NCBI GenBank assembly: GCA_013336205.1
Contig: JAAXUD010000002.1
Span: forward strand, 1-21,911
Reading direction: 5' to 3'
Length of the DNA stretch: 21,911 nucleotides
From: Lentimicrobium sp.
GTDB taxonomy: Bacteria; Bacteroidota; Bacteroidia; Bacteroidales; Lentimicrobiaceae
Each line of letters begins with the position of its first letter. Position 1 is the first letter of the stretch. Shown here piece after piece: positions 15,842 to 21,911 of the stretch. The notes under the pieces are model-generated. The model did not search any database. It was not told the DNA's origin and saw only the letters and a program-made list of their open reading frames with translations. The translations under genes and the position numbers were made by a program.

Positions 15842-15907
15842 AATCCGGACTGAATGCCGGGATTATTTAAGAAATACTAATAATCCGGGTGTCAGGTTAA
15901 CGGATTA
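15842..15907. terminator. Possible bidirectional terminator region
   Basis: Two imperfect inverted repeats lie between the convergent acyltransferase and anti-sigma genes: AATCCGG/CCGGGATT (15842-15848 with 15857-15864) and TAATCCG/CGGATTA (15881-15887 with 15901-15907). Neither has a good T-run. Position favours a terminator role, but the structures are weak. Confidence 0.3.
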
Positions 15908-15924
15908 GTTATAATAACTGAGCT

Positions 15925-17301
15925 TCAGAAGCTGTAAAGCAAACTCACGCCCAATCCGAAATCAAACTCCTTTGGCTTATAAAATACCTGTTTCATTTGA
16001 GGTTTCATAAATGGGTGAGCCTGGAAAACCAGGTGTTTCCATCGCTTTTCGATACCGGCGGATATCACCATATTATTAAAAAAAACAGCATCTCCCCTGG
16101 CTTCGAAGTCATCGTGGTGAGGGCCCAGTGAGTCAGGGCTTTGATTATATCTAAGTTGTTGGTTTAAAGCCAGATCCAGATCCGTTCCTAAAGAAAACAA
16201 GAAGCTGAATTTATTTTTTAGCGGTATCTGGTACCGAAAGGCAACGGGAAGTTGTATGAGAGAACTGTGAATCGTAATCTCTGATACGTGTTCCTTGTCC
16301 TTCAGGTGATCTTCAAACCGGTGGTTGATTTTCCTGTGGTTATGCCGGTCAAAGTCTTCCTTATTATCAAATTTAACTTCCTGATAGCTGATATATTTCA
16401 CTCCGGCCGAGAATCTCAGCCTTTCGGCAAAAGACACTTCACTTTCAATTCCAACTCCCAGATTATTGCTTGCCAATTCAAACCCGGCTCCTGCCATAAA
16501 ATCGGAGAAAGTGAAAAAGTTATTTTCTGATCCCGGCTTTTTCTTTGAATTTGAATCAGAAACACCTGTTTCACCTTTGGATTGACTGGTGATTGCTTCA
16601 GTACCAGGGCTCACAGGAATTTCTTTGTCTTTAAAAGGCTCCTTCTCTGAAATTTCACTACCCGGTTCCCCGGAAATCTCCGGAATCACCGGGACCAGCG
16701 TGTCTGAACCCTGGTTTATTGTCAGCTCTATTCCCTGTTCCGGTAAAACCGCTTTAGGAATCGAGTCAGGAGTATACGCAAGCGTTTTGTTTACCACGTT
16801 GGGTTCTCCGGGAAGCACTTCTGTCTTTATTTCATTTACAGTTGATTCTGTTTCAACGGGAATTGAAGAAGATCTCCCGGACAAAGGGTCTGGTTTTACG
16901 GTTGTGTCAGTAACTATTCGTGGATGGCGCATTGATGCGTTTATTGCAGATTTTTCTTCTGCGGCTGATATTTGATCCCGTGCTTGAAAGTTGAGGGTTG
17001 CCCTGTCTTGCGCAGTATCAGCTTTTGGAAGTGAATCGGCTAACAAAGCAGCGTTGGATGAAGGCTTTTCCGGATTTTGTTGTATACTTCCGTTGTTCTT
17101 TACAAGATACCACGCAAGTAAACCCGTAGCTGCAGCGGCCGCGAGAGAGTAAAACATGGTTGATCCACTGATTCCCTTCCCTTTATAAACAGGGTTTTTG
17201 CCCAGGTGCCGAACTACCTTGTCAATATCCTTTTCCGTAAACTTATGATCGATGCCCTCCACCTTTTTACGGATAGCCTCGTCAAAATCTTCAGTCTTCA
17301 T
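15925..17301 (-). CDS. Dual-membrane-spanning anti-sigma factor-like protein with C-terminal outer-membrane beta-barrel
   Basis: This 458-residue protein joins an inner-membrane anti-sigma-like region to an outer-membrane barrel. Residues 1-45 are charged and cytoplasmic and should bind the sigma factor. Residues ~46-67 form one membrane helix (FYSLAAAAATGLLAWYLV). Residues ~68-262 are a low-complexity Pro/Ser/Glu/Thr linker without Cys, long enough to cross the periplasm. Residues ~263-458 form alternating beta strands (FMAGAGFELASNN, RLRFSAGVKYISYQ, QLPVAFRYQI) ending GVSLLYSF, with the terminal Phe typical of barrel proteins. This matches the Dma-type anti-sigma factors described in Bacteroides thetaiotaomicron, which control vesiculation. 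It overlaps the ECF sigma gene by 11 bases. Likely surface loops at 319-338 and 395-398 are rich in His and Asp. The family match is inferred from architecture. Confidence 0.78.
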   Translation of the reverse strand: MKTEDFDEAIRKKVEGIDHKFTEKDIDKVVRHLGKNPVYKGKGISGSTMFYSLAAAAATGLLAWYLVKNNGSIQQNPEKPSSNAALLADSLPKADTAQDRATLNFQARDQISAAEEKSAINASMRHPRIVTDTTVKPDPLSGRSSSIPVETESTVNEIKTEVLPGEPNVVNKTLAYTPDSIPKAVLPEQGIELTINQGSDTLVPVIPEISGEPGSEISEKEPFKDKEIPVSPGTEAITSQSKGETGVSDSNSKKKPGSENNFFTFSDFMAGAGFELASNNLGVGIESEVSFAERLRFSAGVKYISYQEVKFDNKEDFDRHNHRKINHRFEDHLKDKEHVSEITIHSSLIQLPVAFRYQIPLKNKFSFLFSLGTDLDLALNQQLRYNQSPDSLGPHHDDFEARGDAVFFNNMVISAGIEKRWKHLVFQAHPFMKPQMKQVFYKPKEFDFGLGVSLLYSF

Positions 17302-17902
17302 TCGTCCGTAAAGTTTTTAATTCATAAGCAGCATAAAGGTTTGGATTAGCCTTAAAAATCATTGATTGCAATTTTCTGCGGGCATCCTGAAGATTGGATT
17401 TGGAAGTCCCTTCCCTTATTCCCAGAATCTCAGCAATTTCTCGGTGAGAGTAGCCATCAATCACATAGAGTGTAAAAACCATCCGATAGGCCGGTGTGAG
17501 CTGGCGTACCATGGCAAGTATTTCTTCTGCAGCCATGTGGCTGATAATATCTTCGCTGATATCAGCAACCTGAACCTGATCATAATCCTGATAAACAGGT
17601 TGCTTAATACTCTTTCGATAATAATCAATCGCTGTGTTTACAGCAATTGTCCTCAACCAGGCCTTAAAAGGTTGGTTTTCATCGTATTTGTGAAGATTGT
17701 TAAAAGCCTTCAAAAAACTGTCATTCAGAATCTCTTCAGCAACCTGATCGTCAGACGAATAACGCAGTGAAATGCTTTTTACATAGCCGTAAAAAAGTTT
17801 AACAAGGGCACGCTGGGCTTGTGTGTTATTTTGCCGGCACGCAGCGATAACACTATCCAAATCTTCAGGATGAAAAATACCCTTCCCCTTAAAAAACCTC
17901 AT
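17291..17902 (-). CDS. ECF RNA polymerase sigma factor
   Basis: This 203-residue protein is an extracytoplasmic-function sigma-70 factor. The sigma-2 domain spans ~25-100, with DDQVAEEILNDSFLKAF at 51-67, followed by AWLRTIAVNTAIDYYRK. The sigma-4 domain spans ~128-182 and includes the helix-turn-helix YSHREIAEILGIREGTSKSNL (151-171), which recognises the -35 element. The last 11 bases overlap the start of the trans-envelope anti-sigma gene, implying translational coupling and a controlled ratio. Release of this factor from its partner should switch on a specific regulon. The Bacteroides Das1/Dma1 pair, in which the sigma factor belongs to group ECF21, is the closest model I know; the group assignment here is inference. 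Confidence 0.93.
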   Translation of the reverse strand: MRFFKGKGIFHPEDLDSVIAACRQNNTQAQRALVKLFYGYVKSISLRYSSDDQVAEEILNDSFLKAFNNLHKYDENQPFKAWLRTIAVNTAIDYYRKSIKQPVYQDYDQVQVADISEDIISHMAAEEILAMVRQLTPAYRMVFTLYVIDGYSHREIAEILGIREGTSKSNLQDARRKLQSMIFKANPNLYAAYELKTLRTNED

Positions 17903-17944
17903 TATTACTATTCAATGATAATCAATACGAAAATAGTAAAATTA

Positions 17945-17981
17945 TGGTGGGGTGAAAAAAAATTTTATTGCCACCCCACCA
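17945..17981. promoter_or_regulatory. Perfect 10-base inverted repeat in the divergent sigma/lipoprotein promoter region
   Basis: TGGTGGGGTG (17945-17954) and its exact reverse complement CACCCCACCA (17972-17981) flank a 17-base A/T-only-like centre (17955-17971). The repeat lies in the 140-base gap between the ECF sigma start (17902, -) and the lipoprotein start (18043, +). It is G/C-rich against an A/T-rich background. It could be an operator, two mirrored sigma recognition elements or an RNA hairpin; there is no T-run after it. Confidence 0.55.
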
Positions 17982-18042
17982 ACTCAATACCGGATCCGTA
18001 AAGGAGATTGATAAAAGGTTATTCACTAAATTTTCTAAAAAG

Positions 18043-18855
18043 ATGAAGAAAGTCATTTTTGCATTGTTTATCGGAGCATTTGCTCTCTACTCCTGCTCGA
18101 AAGATGAAACCTCAACTACTGCAGATTTGCAGGAAGTTTCTGTTTCATCAGTTCCATCTTCCATTTCTACGTATATAGTTGAAAATTACCCGGATGCAGA
18201 AATTTCCAGAATTCTAAAAATGAGCAACAGCGACACAACCTATGCTGTTACACTCAACACCTCTGAGCTTCTGGCTTTTGATGGCAATGGATTGCATATG
18301 GGGCATGGCGAACCAGGGCTTGACTGTGATTCTATTGGCGGTCATCATGGCGATTCCCTTGGCGGCCACCACGGTGACTCTACAGGCGGACATCATGGCG
18401 GCGGACATCATGGTGGTGGTCATCATGGTGGTGGTCATCATGGAGGTGGAAACCCAGGCGGAATTTCACTTGATTCCATTCCGGCAGCTATCGCTGAATT
18501 TGTATCAGTAAATTATTCGGGCTATACCATTCACCATGCCTGGAACGACACACTTTGCCAATTCGGAACTGTTATTGAAGTAATGATTGACTCTCCCCAA
18601 ACAGGGCATATGAAACTTGTATTCAATTCTAGTGGCGTGTTTCTGGCCATTGCGGGCAGAATTGAATATACAGAACTCCCTGAAACAGTTTCAGCAGCAA
18701 TAGCTGACAACTATAGCAGCTATACCCCACGCTACAGGGCTGAAGTATTTACCCTGGCCGATGGCAGCAAACAATACAAAGTATTTTTACTCCTTGGCAC
18801 GACACGTATCAGTGTCGTTCTAAATGAAGAGGGCGTCGTCGTCTGTGAGCAATAA
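18043..18855 (+). CDS. PepSY-like repeat lipoprotein with His/Gly-rich repeat tract
   Basis: This 270-residue lipoprotein has an N-terminal signal ending LYSC (lipidated Cys18). Three similar modules resemble the Bacteroidota PepSY-like (BLIP-fold) domain: residues ~31-84, ~141-205 and ~208-270. Each starts with a short xxP-x2-(I/V)S/A-helix and continues into strands (SSVPSSISTYIVENYP; DSIPAAIAEFVSVNYSG; ELPETVSAAIADNYSS). Between modules 1 and 2, residues 99-140 form a Gly-His repeat with six HH pairs, a likely metal-binding tract. I start at ATG 18043 because it gives a proper signal peptide; the frame is open upstream but that stretch is not signal-like. The gene is divergent from the ECF sigma gene and may belong to its regulon (inference). 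Function is unknown. Confidence 0.85.
   Translation: MKKVIFALFIGAFALYSCSKDETSTTADLQEVSVSSVPSSISTYIVENYPDAEISRILKMSNSDTTYAVTLNTSELLAFDGNGLHMGHGEPGLDCDSIGGHHGDSLGGHHGDSTGGHHGGGHHGGGHHGGGHHGGGNPGGISLDSIPAAIAEFVSVNYSGYTIHHAWNDTLCQFGTVIEVMIDSPQTGHMKLVFNSSGVFLAIAGRIEYTELPETVSAAIADNYSSYTPRYRAEVFTLADGSKQYKVFLLLGTTRISVVLNEEGVVVCEQ
18337..18462 (+). repeat. In-frame tandem repeat encoding His/Gly-rich units
   Basis: This stretch inside the lipoprotein gene encodes units GGHHGDS that turn into pentads of the HHGGG type. The nucleotide period is 21 then 15 bases (for example CATCATGGTGGTGGT), with synonymous variation between units. Because the period is a multiple of three, copy-number change would keep the frame. 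Six HH pairs are encoded. Confidence 0.85.
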
Positions 18856-18910
18856 GCCGTGCTTTTAATTAGCGCGGATTAATGAGAAAATGATAAAATG
18901 TATTTTTTTG

Positions 18911-18950
18911 AAAAGTGCAGCCGTCACATACTTGATGGCTGCACTTTTTT
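18911..18950 (+). terminator. Rho-independent terminator after the PepSY-like lipoprotein gene
   Basis: An 18-base-pair stem (18911-18928 region with 18931-18948) has arms AAAAGTGCAGCC and GGCTGCACTTTT, extended inward by six pairs including one G-U, with a six-base loop CATACT. The stem is followed by T residues. It lies about 55 bases after the stop at 18855. Confidence 0.85.
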
Positions 18951-19039
18951 GTGGTTTATCATAATCTGTTGAAATAAACATACGGAATTGGCAGGATGAA
19001 TAGCTGCTCAACCTGGTTTTTAACACATATTAGTAAAGC

Positions 19040-19070
19040 TTGCTTAAAAGTTGCATTATCCGTAATTTAG
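19040..19070 (+). promoter_or_regulatory. Candidate Bacteroidota promoter for the DsrE-like lipoprotein gene
   Basis: TTG at 19040-19042 is followed after 20 bases by TAATTTAG (19063-19070), one mismatch from TAnnTTTG. This is the only site in the window where a -33 TTG and a -7 element occur at the standard 19-21 base spacing. The ATG at 19091 lies 20 bases downstream. Confidence 0.45.
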
Positions 19071-19090
19071 CTGGAATAAAAATAACACAT

Positions 19091-19555
19091 ATGAAAAATT
19101 TACTTTTCGGGCTGGTAGCCCTGGCATTTATTGCTTCTTCCTGCAAACAAACCATTGAGAAAGAAGTCAGGATAATTAATGACTCTACAATGGTTGCACC
19201 AAAAGACGGTGTTTTCTATCACATTTCAAGTGGCACCAACGATCCTCACAAAGTTGTGATGGCCCTTAAACAGGCAGTTATGATGGCAGAAGACAAGGAT
19301 GTGCTGCTCTATTTTGACATTAAAGGAATAGAAGTTGTGTTAAACGATGGCCAGGACATCAGCTATCCTACCTTCCCGAGCTCAAAAGAATCGCTTAAAA
19401 TCCTTATGGATAAAGGCATCACCATTTTTGCCTGCCCATCCTGCCTGAAAGCAGCCGGCAAGAGCGAAGCCGACCTGATGCCGGGGGTTAAGATTGCCGA
19501 CAAAGCGCAGTTCTTTAATTTTACCAAAGGAAGAATACTGACTATGAATTATTAA
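19091..19555 (+). CDS. DsrE/DsrF-like family lipoprotein
   Basis: This 154-residue protein starts with a lipoprotein signal peptide (FIASSC, lipidated Cys18), so it should be anchored in the envelope. The mature part resembles the DsrE/DsrF/TusD-like alpha/beta fold: GVFYHISSGTNDPHKVVMALKQAVMM (shown here only as its pattern of strand then helix, residues 40-65), a strand VLLYFDIKGIEVV (71-83), and ITIFACPSCLKAAG (110-123) with C115 and C118 in a CPSC motif. Cytosolic DsrE-type proteins carry persulfide sulfur on a cysteine. An exported version could handle thiols or sulfur, but no function is established. I start at ATG 19091, the first codon giving a proper signal; the frame is open upstream through a TTG. 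The gene is monocistronic with a strong terminator. Confidence 0.82.
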   Translation: MKNLLFGLVALAFIASSCKQTIEKEVRIINDSTMVAPKDGVFYHISSGTNDPHKVVMALKQAVMMAEDKDVLLYFDIKGIEVVLNDGQDISYPTFPSSKESLKILMDKGITIFACPSCLKAAGKSEADLMPGVKIADKAQFFNFTKGRILTMNY

Positions 19556-19574
19556 TCCTTAAGCATGGTTTATT

Positions 19575-19607
19575 AAACCGGCAGTTAAAAGACTGCCGGT
19601 TTTTTTT
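19575..19607 (+). terminator. Rho-independent terminator after the DsrE-like gene
   Basis: AAACCGGCAGT (19575-19585) pairs perfectly with ACTGCCGGTTT (19592-19602) around a 6-base loop, followed by a continuing T-run to 19607. It begins 20 bases after the stop at 19555. Confidence 0.92.
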
Positions 19608-19728
19608 GCATTTTTGGCTTGAAACAGTCTGCATTTGTATTGATTACTCTTATAAGATACAGATAAAGAGCTGCTCATGACCCAGGTTGCGAATCACCGG
19701 CTTTTTCTGATTTCTGGTGGAAGCATTT

Positions 19729-21897
19729 TTATGGCTCCGGGTGAAAGCCTTCCGATGCCGGCAACCAGAATTTAAAAACTGAGCCTTCTCCCTTTTTACT
19801 TTCTACGGAAATATTGCCCCCCATCTTTCTGACAAAATCGCGGCACAACACCAGACCCAGTCCTGTGCCATTCTTTTTCCCGGTTGAACCGTGTGGCATT
19901 GACTCTTCTTTATCAAATATCGAATTAATCAGGGATGGATCAATGCCAGGGCCGGTATCTGTCACCGAAATTTCAATCCTGTTATCCAAAACGCTTGAAT
20001 CTACGACCACACTTCCGCCGGTATTATTGAATTTTACTGCATTGCCAACCAGGTTGCCGATTATAATGCGGGTAAGTGTTTTATCAACAACAACTGATGT
20101 ATCAGGTAAAACTTTGCTCTCAAATGTTACTGATTTCTCAGTAGCTCCAGCTTGAGCTGTTTTAAATACTTCCTTGATTAACAAAGAAAGGTCAACAGGT
20201 TCTTTATTTATTTCTATGGCCCCCCGTTGTGACTTGGACCAATAGAGCAGGTTATCAAGCAGGTTAAAAGTATTTACTGCGGCAAGATGAATATTCTCTG
20301 AATAGAATTTCAGTGTTTCTTTATCGGCAGTTTCAATCTCTTCTTCCAGCAGTTCGGAAAAATTAAGCAATGCCGAAAAAGGGTTGCGAATATCGTGGGC
20401 AATAATCGAGAATAACCTGTCCTTTGTTGCGTTTGCCTGAGTAAGTTCGATTGCTTTCAGTTCAATCTCTTTGTTAATCTCATTTAACATGAAATTAACT
20501 TTACTGAGTTTTCGACGGCTTCTGAGTAGCAGAATCGCAGTTACCAGAATGATGACAAAAATTACCACCAGTGCAATGGTAATCTGGCGCTGAAACCTGA
20601 TAATGCTGCTTTTAAGATTACTTTCTTCTAAGAGCTTCTGATTATCACTTTCCATTTTCTCAACTTCATACCTGGTCTCAATTTCTTTTAATAACCTGAT
20701 ATTATTGGTTAACTGCAGACTATCTGAAGTTTCGTTTGATTTTTCGAGGTATTTAAGGGCGAGTGCCGGGTTGCCGGTCTCAGCATATATTCTGTATAGA
20801 TTTTGATAAACGTTGCCACGGATTTCAAAATCATTGATAGAATCACTTAAAGCCAAAGCTTTCAGGGCAATTTTAAGGGCCTCCCTGTAATTCCCGAGCT
20901 TACGTTCCTGAACTGAAATTCCATTGATTGCGCTAATATAGTCGCGCCTCCCTGATAAGGAATCAAAAATTGCAGCAGCCTTCCTGTAAAATTCAAGCGA
21001 GACAGAAAACCTGCCAAGGCGTTCATTCGTAGCAGCTATCTGAAAATAATTATTGGCGAGAAAATCTGCAAAGCCCTGTTCTTTATTGATGCTTGCCGCC
21101 TTATTATAGGCAGTGATTGCCTTCTCTGGCTGATTCGACTTTAAATATACATTTCCCAGACTATGATAGTTGGCAGCCTCAAATTGTTTATTATTGATTG
21201 AACCGGAGACTTCTATCCCCAATTGAAACAATTCAATTGCTTTTTCATACATCCCGATATCTTCATAAAGGGTTCCAATATTATTGGAAGTTCTTGCAAC
21301 TCCGGTCAGATTTCCCCTTTTTTGCTCAACATCAAACACCTCAAGATAAAGCTTGAGTGCCTCTTCCTTGTTTCTTAATTTATCATATATCAAACCCAGA
21401 TTGTTTAGATTCCCGGCAATTTCTGCTGTATCTTTCAGGTTACGGAAAATTGCCAGGGCCTGGTTCTGATAACTAAGCGCCTGCTTAAAGCTCATCTTTT
21501 CCCTTGAAATTATAGCCAGAAGGTTAAGAATTTTACCTTTCTGGTAAAAATTATCTGTTTTCTCAATAAATAAAAGTGCTTGTTTCGCATAAGGCTCCGC
21601 TGCAGTAAAATCGCCTTCAACAATTCTAACACCCGCTTTATTGCGAAACGACAATGCAATTCCTAAGTTATAATCTGATTTTTCTGCCAATTGAAAGGCT
21701 TCCTCAGCCAGGCTGAAAGTCCTGCGTGGGTCAATGTACTTCAACTCCCAGGCAAGTTGATTCAACAAATCAACTCTCAGATTCCCTTTTGAGGAAGGCA
21801 AGATCTTCTCAATACTGTCAATTATTCTTTCATCCTGACTGAATCCATTGAATGAGGGTAGAAAAAACAAGACAATTATAAAAGAAATCCAACGCAT
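19729..21897 (-). CDS. TPR-repeat transmembrane sensor histidine kinase
   Basis: This 722-residue protein is an inner-membrane sensor kinase. A signal peptide (residues 1-20) precedes a periplasmic region of tandem tetratricopeptide repeats (~40-395, for example NLNNLGLIYDKLRNKEEALKLY at 163-184 in pattern). A coiled coil (~400-430), one membrane helix (~438-458) and a linker follow. The kinase core has the H-box SIIAHDIRNPF with phospho-acceptor H501, the N-box IIIGNLVGNAVKFN (611-624), the G1 box DTGPGI (647-652) and the G2 box GTGLGL (677-682). All catalytic motifs look intact. No response regulator is adjacent within the window, so the partner is unknown. The 5' end is complete: ATG at 21897, 14 bases from the window edge. 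It is convergent with the DsrE-like gene. Confidence 0.93.
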   Translation of the reverse strand: MRWISFIIVLFFLPSFNGFSQDERIIDSIEKILPSSKGNLRVDLLNQLAWELKYIDPRRTFSLAEEAFQLAEKSDYNLGIALSFRNKAGVRIVEGDFTAAEPYAKQALLFIEKTDNFYQKGKILNLLAIISREKMSFKQALSYQNQALAIFRNLKDTAEIAGNLNNLGLIYDKLRNKEEALKLYLEVFDVEQKRGNLTGVARTSNNIGTLYEDIGMYEKAIELFQLGIEVSGSINNKQFEAANYHSLGNVYLKSNQPEKAITAYNKAASINKEQGFADFLANNYFQIAATNERLGRFSVSLEFYRKAAAIFDSLSGRRDYISAINGISVQERKLGNYREALKIALKALALSDSINDFEIRGNVYQNLYRIYAETGNPALALKYLEKSNETSDSLQLTNNIRLLKEIETRYEVEKMESDNQKLLEESNLKSSIIRFQRQITIALVVIFVIILVTAILLLRSRRKLSKVNFMLNEINKEIELKAIELTQANATKDRLFSIIAHDIRNPFSALLNFSELLEEEIETADKETLKFYSENIHLAAVNTFNLLDNLLYWSKSQRGAIEINKEPVDLSLLIKEVFKTAQAGATEKSVTFESKVLPDTSVVVDKTLTRIIIGNLVGNAVKFNNTGGSVVVDSSVLDNRIEISVTDTGPGIDPSLINSIFDKEESMPHGSTGKKNGTGLGLVLCRDFVRKMGGNISVESKKGEGSVFKFWLPASEGFHPEP

Positions 21898-21911
21898 ATT
21901 CGAGATTTAAG

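Noticed and set aside
16589..16975. 128-residue open frame antisense to the anti-sigma linker
   Set aside because: The Ser/Gly/Thr-rich product is the antisense of a low-complexity linker; no independent evidence.
18337..18462. CRISPR-like or non-coding tandem repeat
   Set aside because: The period is a multiple of three, in frame within a lipoprotein gene, with synonymous variation and no unique spacers.

Overview
The window looks like a chromosomal segment of a Bacteroidota bacterium, probably class Bacteroidia. The evidence is: a PurH–MreB–MreC–MreD neighbourhood; an F-type ATP synthase cluster (a-c-b-delta-alpha-gamma) whose a subunit carries a long secreted N-terminal domain and which lacks beta and epsilon; DUF4369/TlpA-type lipoproteins; TPR-containing sensor kinases; and several upstream regions with the phylum's TAnnTTTG promoter element. 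Base composition is moderate and looks even along the window. I saw no rRNA, tRNA, CRISPR array, transposase or prophage genes.

Layout: 1-2723 (+) holds the 3' end of purH, then mreB, mreC and mreD for purine synthesis and cell shape. 2801-3901 (+) is a lipoprotein thiol-disulfide reductase, convergent with tadA (3976-4422, -). After a 469-base gap with no gene comes the ATP synthase cluster atpB-E-F-H-A-G (4892-9951, +), followed by a ferritin (10013-10528, +). The ferritin is convergent with a cysteine-cluster DUF3109 protein (-). A PLP enzyme that closely resembles archaeal cysteate synthase (11507-12808, -) comes next. Then follow, all on +, a small S4 RNA-binding protein, an SBF-family sodium-coupled transporter and a PlsC-like acyltransferase.

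The right-hand third is regulatory. An ECF sigma factor (17291-17902, -) overlaps by 11 bases a protein with a short cytoplasmic N-terminus, one transmembrane helix, a ~195-residue periplasmic linker and a C-terminal outer-membrane beta-barrel. This is the layout of an anti-sigma factor that spans both membranes. Divergent from it lies a lipoprotein with three PepSY-like modules and a His/Gly repeat, and the shared intergenic region holds a perfect 10-base inverted repeat. A DsrE-like lipoprotein (+) and a TPR sensor histidine kinase (-) complete the window.

The items most worth attention are the trans-envelope sigma/anti-sigma pair with its His-rich divergent lipoprotein, and the cysteate synthase, which in this phylum most likely feeds sulfonolipid (capnine) synthesis rather than coenzyme M. 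A 28-base palindrome is also present in two diverged copies, each between convergent genes.
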